In this document: positions 48,935 through 56,706 of the stretch, piece by piece
Layout of the letters: each line of letters opens with the position of its first letter
Position numbering within the stretch: position 1 is the first letter of the stretch
Assembly (NCBI GenBank): GCA_017619975.1
Contig: JAFZRH010000024.1
Coordinates: 1-56,706 of the forward strand
DNA: 56,706 nt
Direction of reading: 5' to 3'
DNA from: Lachnospiraceae bacterium
GTDB taxonomy: Bacteria; Bacillota; Clostridia; Lachnospirales; Lachnospiraceae
Translations under genes and position numbers: made by a program
Notes under the pieces: generated by a model
What the model was told of the DNA's origin: nothing
What the model saw: the letters and a program-made list of their open reading frames with translations, nothing else
The model's database searches: none

Positions 48935-49870
48935 ATGAAATGCCTGATCATTGACAATGTTGACAAGCATATCTCTCAGGAACTGGGAAAATACATGACG
49001 GTTGATACCGTGATGCTGCCCACCAAGGAAGAACTGCAGACCATCATTGCTCCTTACGATGTCCTGATCATGCGGGTGGATCCTGCCATTGACCGCGGTA
49101 TCCTGGAAGCTGCCAAAAATTTAAAATTCATCGGCGTCTGCTCCGTCGGACTGAATCATGTCGATATGGAAGCCGCCAAAGAACTTGGCATCACCGTTCA
49201 GAACGCGCCCGGCTTAAACAGCAACGCAGTCGCGGAACTTACGATCTGCAAAATGCTGGAGCTTTCCCGTGACACGATAACCGCAAACAATGATGTCAAG
49301 ATCAAACATGAATGGGATAAATATAAATTCATGGGCCGTGAGCTGCGCGGCAAGACCATCGGCATTTTAGGCTTCGGCCGGATCGGACAGCGCGTCGGCT
49401 TTTTGGCCAGAGCCTTCGGCATGAAGGTCCTTGCGTACGATCCGTATCTGCCGGATGCCGTTTTTGAGGCCAATGAAGCGGAAGGTACAAGAGATGACGT
49501 TTACCGCGTCCTGCATAACGCGGATTATATCACGATCCACGTGCCGCTGACCAAGGAGACCAACAACCTGGTCTGCAAGGAACAGATCGATAAGATGAAG
49601 GACGGCGCGATCATCATCAACATGAGCCGCGGCGGCATCTGCAATGAGAAGGACGTCTATGAAGGCCTTGTAAGCGGCAAGCTCGGTGGATACGGCACGG
49701 ACGTTATGGAAAATGAATTGGCGGAAAACCATGAGTCATTCGTATCTCCGCTGTTCGATTGCGAAAAATTTGTTGTGTCTCCTCATGCAGGGGCGCAGAC
49801 AGTGGATGCGGCCTATGACATCGGTCAGTTTATCATTGCCAAGTGCAAAGAGGTTATGAAACTGGCTTAA
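48935..49870 (+). CDS. D-2-hydroxyacid dehydrogenase (phosphoglycerate dehydrogenase-like)
   Basis: 311 residues. NAD-binding motif GFGRIGQRVG near residue 148, then SRGG with the substrate-binding Arg, and SPHAGAQT carrying the catalytic His near residue 286. The short form without an ACT domain could be phosphoglycerate dehydrogenase or another 2-oxoacid reductase; no serC or serB neighbour decides it. The ATG at 48935 follows GAGGAGGA. It stands alone between two terminators. Confidence 0.85.
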   Translation: MKCLIIDNVDKHISQELGKYMTVDTVMLPTKEELQTIIAPYDVLIMRVDPAIDRGILEAAKNLKFIGVCSVGLNHVDMEAAKELGITVQNAPGLNSNAVAELTICKMLELSRDTITANNDVKIKHEWDKYKFMGRELRGKTIGILGFGRIGQRVGFLARAFGMKVLAYDPYLPDAVFEANEAEGTRDDVYRVLHNADYITIHVPLTKETNNLVCKEQIDKMKDGAIIINMSRGGICNEKDVYEGLVSGKLGGYGTDVMENELAENHESFVSPLFDCEKFVVSPHAGAQTVDAAYDIGQFIIAKCKEVMKLA

Positions 49871-49891
49871 AGACCGGATCATTCGGGAAAA

Positions 49892-49934
49892 GGGCGGTGT
49901 CGCAGTCAATTTGACAAGCGGCACCGCTCTTTTT
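49892..49934 (+). terminator. Terminator of the 2-hydroxyacid dehydrogenase gene
   Basis: GGGCGGTGTCGC (49892-49903) pairs with GCGGCACCGCTC (49918-49929) with two G-U pairs and a 14-nt loop, then TTTTT. Confidence 0.85.
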
Positions 49935-49936
49935 GC

Positions 49937-49965
49937 TTGTCTGAAAAAAAGCATCGTGATATAAT
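49937..49965 (+). promoter_or_regulatory. Promoter of the RyR/channel operon
   Basis: TTGTCT (49937-49942), 17-base spacer, TATAAT (49960-49965) with TG just ahead, an extended -10. The ATG is 34 bases further. Confidence 0.75.
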
Positions 49966-49999
49966 CACTCTATTATGAATCTGATTGATAGGAGGCTCC

Positions 50000-51874
50000 A
50001 TGAATTTACCACTGGTATGGATCCTGGCCGGACTTTTGTTTGCCGGATTACTGATATCACTCGGTTTCCAGCCGAAATTCATGAATAAACTGCTGGGCCT
50101 GATCTTCCTGTTCGTGGGGATCTGCGGTCTGGCTTTTTACGGATACGGATATTACTGTCTGGACGGAGCCAACCTGAAAAGTGTGGCGAAAACAGTCTTT
50201 TGGGTCTTCTGTATGTTCCTTGGCCGGAATGATATCGGAACCATCAGCAAAATTCCGGTCCTGGCCCGGAACGGCATGCAGATCCTGATCTATCTGACCC
50301 ATCTGCTGGCTCTTTATGCAACGGCCAGTACCGTCATTACCAACGTCGGCGCGCGGCTGATCCGCTCTTTAAACCTGCTTCTGCTCCATCACGAAAAGAT
50401 CAATCTGATCTATGGCGTACAGGAGGAATCGATCGGTTTCGCGGCACAGCTGCAGCAGAAAGAGAAAGCGGTCACTGTTTTTGTTGATGACGGAGCCGGG
50501 AGCAGTTTCAATACGCAGATTCTGCGCATGGGCGCGATTTTGATGAGTGATGATCAGGCTAAAAAACCTTCCGGGACGTTTCTGAAAAAGATCAATCTAC
50601 GTCCCGGGAAAAAACAATGCAGTCTGTATTGTCTGAGCCGTGATGCTGCGGCGAATCTTCGCTATGCGGAGACGATGAAACAGACGCTGGAGAAAGCCGG
50701 AATCCGGCCGGAGCAGTGCCGTGTTTCCCTGTTGGTCGACGACGAAAGAAGCGGAGAAGCGCTGCTGGCCGATGCCGGCCGCGGCGGATTCGGTTCTGTT
50801 CTGTCTTTGGAGAAAGAAGACCTGCTGGCCCGCCTGATGATTCACAGTTTCCCGCCCTGCGACACCATGCGTTTCGGACGGGACGGGGCTGCCGAAGAAA
50901 ACTTTGAGGCCCTGATCGTGGGATTCGGGAGGACCGGACAGGCAGTACTCCGGGAACTGATCATGAACGGTCAGTTTTCGGGAAGCCGCTTCCATGCGCT
51001 GGTCATTGCAAAAGATTACAGTCAGCAGGCAGGCTATTTTGTCAGCCGTTATTCGAGCCTGCTGGAACAGATCGCGGTGGATGTCCGGGAAGACAATGCC
51101 CGCAGCCTGAATGTGTATGCGTATCTAAAACAATATATCCGGGAACTGAATTATATCGTGATCTGTACCGGAAATGAACGGGAAAATGCCGAGATCGCCG
51201 CGGAATACCGCGATTTTCTGAAACAAAACGGCGGTCATGCCAGACTGATTCTGTGCTCTCCGGATACGGTCACCGCTTACTGCGACGATAACGGACTGAC
51301 GGAACGGTACAGTATCTATTCTCCGGAGATTCTGGACGGAAGCCATTTGGATGAAATGGCAAAAGAGATCAACCATCAGTATCATCTTGCGGAAGGAAAC
51401 AGTCTTGAAGATGATTGGAAGACCTGCGATTATTTCAGCCGTCTGAGCTGCCGGGCCAGTGCGGATTATCTGCCGGCATTTCTGAAAGCGGCCGGCTTGA
51501 CGGCAGAGAAACTTCAGGCGGACGGGTGGCCGCGGAACCCGTCTTTATTGGAGCATCTGGGAGAAATGGAGCATCTGCGCTGGTGCGCTTTCCACGCCTG
51601 CATGGGATACCGCGCCATGCCGGAAAATGTGTTTGCCGAACGGGCAGCCAGGTATCGCCGGGAGATGGAAGAGAAGGGCAGCAGCCGTTTCCGCGCGGCA
51701 AAAGATACGGAGAAAAAACTCCATGCCTGCCTGATTCCCTGGCAGGAACTGCCGGTGCTGGACCGCTGGGAAAAAGAACTGACGGGCCGGAATGTCAACT
51801 ATCAGCAGCTGGATCTTGAGAACGTCCTCCTGATTCCTGAGCTGCTGCGGAAAAGGAACGGAAAACAGGTATGA
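50000..51874 (+). CDS. Membrane protein with degenerate pore, tandem Rossmann (TrkA-N-like) domains and C-terminal RyR-like domain
   Basis: 624 residues. Three hydrophobic segments (about 4-22, 28-52, 93-116); between the second and third lies SVAKTVFWVFCMFLGRNDIG, placed like a pore helix and filter but without TVGYG. A first cytoplasmic Rossmann-like part begins at INLIYGVQEESIGFAAQL (135), a second at EALIVGFGRTGQAVL with GFGRTG at 308-313. Residues about 455-500 and 517-595 match the two parts of bacterial RyR-repeat regions: SLEDDWKTCDYFSRLSCRASADYL, then GEMEHLRWCAFHACMGYRAM and KLHACLIPWQELP. The start at 50000 follows AGGAGG. It overlaps the K+ channel gene by four bases. The ligand is unknown. 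Confidence 0.75.
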   Translation: MNLPLVWILAGLLFAGLLISLGFQPKFMNKLLGLIFLFVGICGLAFYGYGYYCLDGANLKSVAKTVFWVFCMFLGRNDIGTISKIPVLARNGMQILIYLTHLLALYATASTVITNVGARLIRSLNLLLLHHEKINLIYGVQEESIGFAAQLQQKEKAVTVFVDDGAGSSFNTQILRMGAILMSDDQAKKPSGTFLKKINLRPGKKQCSLYCLSRDAAANLRYAETMKQTLEKAGIRPEQCRVSLLVDDERSGEALLADAGRGGFGSVLSLEKEDLLARLMIHSFPPCDTMRFGRDGAAEENFEALIVGFGRTGQAVLRELIMNGQFSGSRFHALVIAKDYSQQAGYFVSRYSSLLEQIAVDVREDNARSLNVYAYLKQYIRELNYIVICTGNERENAEIAAEYRDFLKQNGGHARLILCSPDTVTAYCDDNGLTERYSIYSPEILDGSHLDEMAKEINHQYHLAEGNSLEDDWKTCDYFSRLSCRASADYLPAFLKAAGLTAEKLQADGWPRNPSLLEHLGEMEHLRWCAFHACMGYRAMPENVFAERAARYRREMEEKGSSRFRAAKDTEKKLHACLIPWQELPVLDRWEKELTGRNVNYQQLDLENVLLIPELLRKRNGKQV

Positions 51875-53433
51875 GAACGGCAAGAGGGAAAAAACTTCTT
51901 TGGATATTCGCTGCAGTCCTTGCCTATCTGCTTTTGCTTAAGCTGCTGGTTTTGGCAGAGTCCGGTGCGGAAGGGGCTTCCATCCGATCCCTTTCGTTAG
52001 CCTTCTGGTACTCGATCACCACCCTGACGACCGTCGGATACGGAGATATCTATCCCGTGACAAAACTCGGCCGCATTCTGGGCATGGTTTTCGAGCTGAT
52101 GAGTCTTGGCGTTTTGGCGGCGGTGTTCAGTCTGATCCTGCAGCTGGTACAGGGAAAGCTTCTGCCGCGGATAAAACTGTTTTTCTCCCGGAAAAAGACA
52201 TGGTACGTCTTTCCGGAAGCGGAAGAAAGCAGTCTGATTCTGGCAAAAAAGCTGATAAAAGAAAAAGACGCGCTGATTGTTCTTCCGACAGCTGTCAGAA
52301 AAACGGCGGACGCTTCCCGGAGAGCCGTATTTACCGATATGGACGCATCGATTCTCTGCCGGATGCACCCTGCTTTGGAAAACGTGCACGTTTTTTTCCT
52401 CGGAAAAGACGAATTCGCGAATGAAAAACAGGCTTTTCCTCTGAAGGAACTTGGCTGCCGGGTCTATTATTTAAGCGAAAACGAGCCGACGGTTATACCC
52501 CGTCAGATAAGCGTTTTTCATCCGGCAGAAGCGTCCGCAAGGCTGTACTGGCACCGTTTTCCGGTGCAGTCCCCGAACGAGAAAATCGTTCTGGTCGGAG
52601 GCGGCGTATACGGAAGGGCTTTGCTGGAGCAGGGACTTCTGGTAAACGTAGTATCGCCGGAACAGCAGCTGCATTATACGCTCTGCGGAGACGGCTGGGA
52701 CGAATTCTTCCGGGAACATCCGTATCTTTCACAGTTTATCGATCGGGAGCCGGAAAAGACCGGACGGGACTGCCTGTCGTATAACCCCGGGCCCTGGAAT
52801 CAGGACTGGAAGCTTTTCGAAGAGCCGGACCGTATCGTTTTTTGTGAAGAGGAGGAGGCGTTGAATGCTTCTGAGGCGGCTTCCCTTCTTCGTTTCTGTC
52901 CCGTAAAAGGGTTGGTATATGCCAGACTGTCTCAGACAGCGGATGGCGTTATAGGATACGGCAGTCCGGAAGAATTGAACACACCGGAGCTGATCATGCG
53001 GCGGGCGTTAAACAGTCTCGCGATCCGCCTCCATGAAAAGTACTGTGAATCCGCCGGCCGAAAGATGCCTTCCTGGAATGAGCTGGGCAGCTTTTTACGG
53101 CGTTCCAATCTGGCCTCGGCGGATCATCTGTTTATGAAAGCCAGGATCCTGCTGGGCGAAGAAGCCGGACAGATCATTGACTGGAAAAAAGCGGCGGCCT
53201 GCTACAGAGACCTGTCCGATGCCGGGAAAGAAAGATGCCGGCGGATCGAACATGAGCGCTGGAACCGTTTCCATCTGTTGAACAACTGGAATTACGGGCC
53301 GGTCAGAGATAATCAGGCCAGGATCCATCCGCTGATAAAGCCTTTTGATGCGCTTTCCGCGGAAGATCAGGCCAAGGATGACTATGCCTGGGAGCTTCTG
53401 GATCAGGCAGCGGAAATCCGGCCGGAAGAATGA
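51871..53433 (+). CDS. Potassium channel with cytoplasmic Rossmann-like and RyR-like domains
   Basis: 520 residues. Two membrane segments (about 9-30 and 68-95) flank a pore with the K+ selectivity filter TTVGYGD at 53-59, the 2TM channel form. The cytoplasmic part has a degenerate nucleotide-binding-like region (KIVLVGGGVYGRALLEQG with GGGVYG at 243-248) and from about 378 the same RyR-type arrangement as its partner: LAIRLHEKYCES, then RRSNLASADHL, then RIEHERWNRFHLLNNWNYGPVRD and HPLIKPFDAL at 458-495. The latter fits the RyR repeat consensus well. ATGA overlap with the preceding gene suggests equal, coupled expression and a hetero-oligomer. Its gating signal is not known. Confidence 0.82.
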   Translation: MRTARGKKLLWIFAAVLAYLLLLKLLVLAESGAEGASIRSLSLAFWYSITTLTTVGYGDIYPVTKLGRILGMVFELMSLGVLAAVFSLILQLVQGKLLPRIKLFFSRKKTWYVFPEAEESSLILAKKLIKEKDALIVLPTAVRKTADASRRAVFTDMDASILCRMHPALENVHVFFLGKDEFANEKQAFPLKELGCRVYYLSENEPTVIPRQISVFHPAEASARLYWHRFPVQSPNEKIVLVGGGVYGRALLEQGLLVNVVSPEQQLHYTLCGDGWDEFFREHPYLSQFIDREPEKTGRDCLSYNPGPWNQDWKLFEEPDRIVFCEEEEALNASEAASLLRFCPVKGLVYARLSQTADGVIGYGSPEELNTPELIMRRALNSLAIRLHEKYCESAGRKMPSWNELGSFLRRSNLASADHLFMKARILLGEEAGQIIDWKKAAACYRDLSDAGKERCRRIEHERWNRFHLLNNWNYGPVRDNQARIHPLIKPFDALSAEDQAKDDYAWELLDQAAEIRPEE

Positions 53434-53496
53434 CCCTATAAGGACAAAACTATGCTGCGCCGGACCAATAAAATCCTCGCGATTCCGGGCCAAAAC

Positions 53497-53525
53497 TTGA
53501 CAAATCCATAAAAAAGGCGCAAAAT
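53497..53525 (+). promoter_or_regulatory. Candidate leuS promoter
   Basis: TTGACA (53497-53502), 17-base spacer, CAAAAT (53520-53525), a fair -10. The predicted start near 53532 favours translation from 53562 over the TTG at 53529. The leader is far too short for a T-box. Confidence 0.5.
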
Positions 53526-53561
53526 ATATTGGCAAAAATGCAAAGGAAGGATCAAACCGCT

Positions 53562-55970
53562 ATGTCAGAGCGTTACGAACCCAAAAACCTGGAAAACAAA
53601 TGGCAGAAGATCTGGGATGAGGAAAAGGCTTTTGCCGCCTCCACGGATTATTCCAAGCCAAAGTACTATGCGTTGGTAGAGTTTCCGTATCCTTCGGGGC
53701 AGGGCCTTCACGTGGGACACCCCCGCCCTTACACGGCGCTGGATATTGTCGCCCGCAAGCGCCGCATGGAAGGCTACAACGTCCTGTTCCCCATGGGCTG
53801 GGACGCTTTCGGCCTGCCGACCGAAAACTATGCGATCAAAAACCATATCCATCCGCGCATCGTGACGGAAAACAACGTCCGGCGCTTTAAAGACCAGCTG
53901 CACATGCTGGGCTATTCGTTTGACTGGGACCGCGAGGTCAATACGACGGACCCGAATTACTATCACTGGACGCAGTGGATCTTCCTGAAGATGTTCAAAG
54001 CCGGCCTGGCTTACAAAACCAATATGCCTATCAACTGGTGCCCCTCCTGTAAAGTCGGCCTGGCCAATGAAGAGGTCGTGGACGGCTGCTGCGAACGCTG
54101 CGGCGCTCCGATCATCCACAAGCAGCAGACGCAGTGGATGCTGAAGATCACCGCCTACGCGGACAAGCTGCTGGAAGGGCTGGATCTGGTCGATTATCCG
54201 GACCGGGTCAGCACCTCGCAGCGCAACTGGATCGGCCGTTCCACCGGCGCGGAGGTGGATTTTGCCCTGGCCGGCAAAGAAGATAAGATCCGTGTGTTTA
54301 CCACGCGTCCGGACACCCTGTTCGGCGCGACCTATATGGTCCTTTCGCCGGAGCACCCGTATGTGGAAAAGTATGCCGGAGAGATTCAGAACCTGGCTGA
54401 AGTGCGGGCGTATCAGGCGGAAGCTGCCAAAAAGTCCGATTTCGAACGGGCCGAACTGGTCAAGGACAAGACCGGCGTGGAGCTGAAAGGCCTGCGGGCC
54501 GTTAATCCTGTGAACGGAAAAGAGATCCCGATCTGGATCTCCGATTATGTTCTGATGACCTACGGCACCGGCGCCATCATGGCGGTTCCGGCGCACGATA
54601 CCCGTGACTGGGATTTCGCGAAGACATTCGGTCTTCCGATCATAGAAGTCGTGGCCGGCGGCAACGTGGAAGAAGCGGCCTATACGGACGTGCAGAGCGG
54701 CATCATGGTTAATTCCGGCTTCCTGAACGGTCTGGAGGTCGAGGAGGCCAAGAAAGCTATTACGGCCTATCTGGAAGAAAAGGGCCTCGGAGCGCCGAAG
54801 GTCAATTTCAAGCTGCGCGACTGGGTCTTCTCCCGCCAGCGCTACTGGGGCGAGCCGATTCCGATCGTACACTGCGAGAAGTGCGGCTACGTTCCGCTGC
54901 CGGAAGAAGAGCTTCCGCTGCTTCTGCCGGAGGTGGAAAGCTACGAGCCCGCCGACGACGGGTCTTCCCCGCTCTCCAAGATGAGCGGCTGGGTCAATAC
55001 GACCTGTCCCTGCTGCGGCGGCCCCGCAAAGCGGGAAACCGATACCATGCCGCAGTGGGCCGGCTCTGCCTGGTACTATCTGCGTTATACCGATCCGAAG
55101 AACGAGACCTGCCTGGCGTCTCCCGAAGCGCTGAAATACTGGCTTCCGGTCGACTGGTACAACGGAGGCATGGAGCATACGACCCTGCACCTTCTTTACA
55201 GCCGTTTCTGGCACCACTTCCTCTATGACGAGCAGGTCGTGCCGGTGCCGGAACCTTATCAGAAGCGAACCTCGCACGGCATGATCCTCGGCGAAGACGG
55301 CGAAAAGATGTCCAAGTCCCGCGGGAACGTGGTAAATCCGGACGATATCGTGAAAGAATTCGGCGCAGATACGCTGAGAACGTATGAGATGTTCATCGGG
55401 GCTTTCGAGCAGGCGGCGGCCTGGTCCACCGACGGCGTCAAGGGCTGCCGGCGTTTCCTGGACCGCGTCTGGAAGCTGCAGGATCTTGTCACGAGTGCCG
55501 GCGGCTACAGCAAAGCGCTGGAAACGAAGATGCATCAGACCATCAAAAAGGTCAGCCAGGACTACGAAAGCCTGAAATTCAACACCGCGCTGGCAGCGCA
55601 GATGGCCCTTGTCAACGAGTTTTACCGGGTGGGCAGCGTGACCCGCGACGAATGGAAGACTTTCCTGCTTCTGCTCAATCCTGTCGCGCCGCATATCACC
55701 GAAGAGCTTTGGGAGGTAAGCGGTTTTGAAGGCCGCTGCTATGCGCAGAAGTGGCCCATCTGGGATGAGGCGAAGACCGTGGAAGATACGGTCGAAGTCG
55801 CGATCCAGATCAACGGCAAGATGCGCAGCACGGTCCGGATCCCGCGGACAGCGGAGAAAGACAGCGTGCTGGCGGCCGCGAAAGAAGAGCTGGGAAGCCG
55901 TTTAAACGGCGTCACGATCCTGAAAGAGATTTACGTGCCCGGCCGCATCATCAATTTTGTAGTAAAATAA
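53562..55970 (+). CDS. leuS: Leucyl-tRNA synthetase
   Basis: 802 residues, class Ia synthetase. The HIGH-type motif is HVGH in [16 protein letters not shown], zinc-ribbon cysteines occur in NWCPSC...CCERCG and CEKCG...CPCCGG, the CP1 editing domain includes [15 protein letters not shown] and the D-rich [11 protein letters not shown] motif, and KMSKS is at about residue 582 (EKMSKSRGN). A C-terminal domain ends [13 protein letters not shown]. The ATG at 53562 gives [14 protein letters not shown], the family start, although GGAAGG is about 12 bases upstream. Confidence 0.97.
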   Translation: MSERYEPKNLENKWQKIWDEEKAFAASTDYSKPKYYALVEFPYPSGQGLHVGHPRPYTALDIVARKRRMEGYNVLFPMGWDAFGLPTENYAIKNHIHPRIVTENNVRRFKDQLHMLGYSFDWDREVNTTDPNYYHWTQWIFLKMFKAGLAYKTNMPINWCPSCKVGLANEEVVDGCCERCGAPIIHKQQTQWMLKITAYADKLLEGLDLVDYPDRVSTSQRNWIGRSTGAEVDFALAGKEDKIRVFTTRPDTLFGATYMVLSPEHPYVEKYAGEIQNLAEVRAYQAEAAKKSDFERAELVKDKTGVELKGLRAVNPVNGKEIPIWISDYVLMTYGTGAIMAVPAHDTRDWDFAKTFGLPIIEVVAGGNVEEAAYTDVQSGIMVNSGFLNGLEVEEAKKAITAYLEEKGLGAPKVNFKLRDWVFSRQRYWGEPIPIVHCEKCGYVPLPEEELPLLLPEVESYEPADDGSSPLSKMSGWVNTTCPCCGGPAKRETDTMPQWAGSAWYYLRYTDPKNETCLASPEALKYWLPVDWYNGGMEHTTLHLLYSRFWHHFLYDEQVVPVPEPYQKRTSHGMILGEDGEKMSKSRGNVVNPDDIVKEFGADTLRTYEMFIGAFEQAAAWSTDGVKGCRRFLDRVWKLQDLVTSAGGYSKALETKMHQTIKKVSQDYESLKFNTALAAQMALVNEFYRVGSVTRDEWKTFLLLLNPVAPHITEELWEVSGFEGRCYAQKWPIWDEAKTVEDTVEVAIQINGKMRSTVRIPRTAEKDSVLAAAKEELGSRLNGVTILKEIYVPGRIINFVVK

Positions 55971-56015
55971 GACCCTTGTTTTCAACGCGAAGAAAGAGGA
56001 TCCAAGGAGATAAAA

Positions 56016-56706
56016 ATGACAAAAGTAACTATCGTATCCGGTTTTCTGGGCGCCGGAAAGACCACGCTGATCCGCAAGCTGATCAAAGAAGTTTTTGCGG
56101 GCGAGAAGATCGTTCTGATCGAAAATGAATACGGAGAGATCGGCATCGACGGCGGATTTTTAAAAGATGCCGGCGTGACCATCACCGAAATGAATTCCGG
56201 CTGCATCTGCTGCACGCTGGTCGGGGATTTCACCGAAGCGCTTCAGCAGGTGATCCGCGACTTTGCGCCGGACCGCATCATCATCGAACCCAGCGGCGTC
56301 GGCAAGCTGTCGGATATCATCGCCGCGGTGGAAAAGGTTAAAGCTTTTGCGGAACTGACCATCACCGAGCGCCTGGCCGTCGTGGATGCGAAGAAAGCAA
56401 AGCTTTATATCAAAAACTTCGGCGAGTTCTTCGTGAATCAGGTCCAGTATGCTTCCACGATCATCTTAAGCCGCACGCAGCTGATCGATGAAGCAAAACT
56501 GGAGGAAGTTGTCGCCCTCCTGCGGGAGCACAACGCGGAAGCTCCTCTGATCACGACGCCCTGGGACGAGCTCTCGGCCGCCGCGATCCGCCATGCCTTT
56601 GAGCGCAGCGACGTGGAAAACCTCCTGCTGCCGATCGACCTCCATGATCATGAAGACGATGACGAGGAGGAAGAGCACGAGCACCATCATCACCATCATC
56701 ACCATC
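56016..56706 (+). CDS. CobW/P47K family GTPase (metallochaperone-like), partial at window end
   Basis: At least 230 residues, open at the window edge. P-loop GFLGAGKTTL at about 9-18, the CxCC metal site in NSGCICCTL near residue 63-71, EPSG near 91-94. The G4 region reads ILSRTQLID, where NKxD is more usual. The visible end is an Asp/Glu stretch passing into a His run (HEHHHHHHHH), as in COG0523 proteins that bind zinc, nickel or cobalt. The ATG follows AAGGAG. It may transfer a metal to a target enzyme or act in zinc homeostasis. The target is not shown by its neighbours. Confidence 0.88.
   Translation, partial: MTKVTIVSGFLGAGKTTLIRKLIKEVFAGEKIVLIENEYGEIGIDGGFLKDAGVTITEMNSGCICCTLVGDFTEALQQVIRDFAPDRIIIEPSGVGKLSDIIAAVEKVKAFAELTITERLAVVDAKKAKLYIKNFGEFFVNQVQYASTIILSRTQLIDEAKLEEVVALLREHNAEAPLITTPWDELSAAAIRHAFERSDVENLLLPIDLHDHEDDDEEEEHEHHHHHHHH

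Noticed and set aside
53434..53561. T-box leader before leuS
   Set aside because: The spacer is 128 bases, the predicted leader about 30, and neither a T-box sequence nor an antiterminator is visible.
53565..55694. Open frame of 709 codons on the minus strand opposite leuS
   Set aside because: The plus strand encodes a full LeuRS with all motifs. The minus frame has no recognisable domain and a composition typical of an antisense shadow.
56670..56706. His run at the window end as a cloning tag
   Set aside because: It is in frame with a CobW-family GTPase, preceded by a natural Asp/Glu stretch, and such His runs are usual in that family.
1..56706. CRISPR array, insertion sequence or prophage
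   Set aside because: No spaced direct repeats, transposase, integrase or phage structural gene is seen. Only the 159-bp inverted repeat is a possible mobile remnant.

Overview
The window reads as a chromosome segment of a Bacillota bacterium, most likely class Clostridia and Lachnospiraceae-like. This is inferred from gene content: ireB-ruvX-DUF1292, RNase J, the rimP-nusA-ylxR-ylxQ-infB-rbfA operon, a recA promoter with a Firmicutes-type LexA box (CGAAC-N4-GTTCG), AGGAGG ribosome sites and TTGACA/TATAAT promoters. It is nearly all coding, with many ATGA or 8-base gene overlaps. No stretch over 300 bases lacks a gene, and I see no insertion sequence, prophage or CRISPR array.

Layout. 1-3134: end of a polyamine ABC transporter operon (potA partial, potB, potC, potD). 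3164-11899: one long co-directional run, ireB-ruvX-DUF1292-RNase J-minimal MltG-like protein-U32 peptidase-M16C protease-era-recO. 12004-16467: rpsT and one glycosyltransferase on the minus strand, then three tandem glycosyltransferases on the plus strand; the divergent pair has interleaved promoters. 16470-19173: rhomboid-like membrane protein, dicarboxylate/amino-acid:cation symporter, PH-like protein. 19396-20430: SOS-controlled recA. 20580-29813: rimP-nusA-ylxR-ylxQ-infB-rbfA, a CASTOR/POLLUX-type channel gene, and a single ORF fusing truB to ribF. 29803-34018: a polysaccharide deacetylase on the minus strand, then rpsO-pnp. 34024-34182: a 159-bp structured inverted repeat between convergent genes. 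34190-35890: DUF1846 gene and tRNA-Arg(CCG), both minus. 36032-42917: two paralogous SH3-type envelope proteins bracketing queA and a FUSC/pseudo-HAD fusion, then a glycogen synthase with a C-terminal SCP2-like domain. 42967-48755: pseudouridine synthase, ligA, radical SAM protein, EF-G paralog. 48935-53433: 2-hydroxyacid dehydrogenase, then a two-gene operon encoding membrane channel-like proteins with Rossmann (TrkA-N/RCK-like) domains and C-terminal RyR-like domains. 53562-56706: leuS and a CobW-family GTPase cut off by the window end.

Most of the content is core information processing (DNA repair, ribosome assembly, translation initiation, RNA turnover). Departures from the expected plan stand out: an RCK-type channel gene at the position between rbfA and truB where many Bacillota carry nrnA, three unusual domain fusions (TruB-RibF, GlgA-SCP2, FUSC-pseudoHAD), and the RyR/K+-channel pair at 50000-53433. 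The last is my best candidate for an undescribed system: a ligand-gated potassium channel assembled from one subunit with a canonical TTVGYGD filter and one with a degenerate pore.
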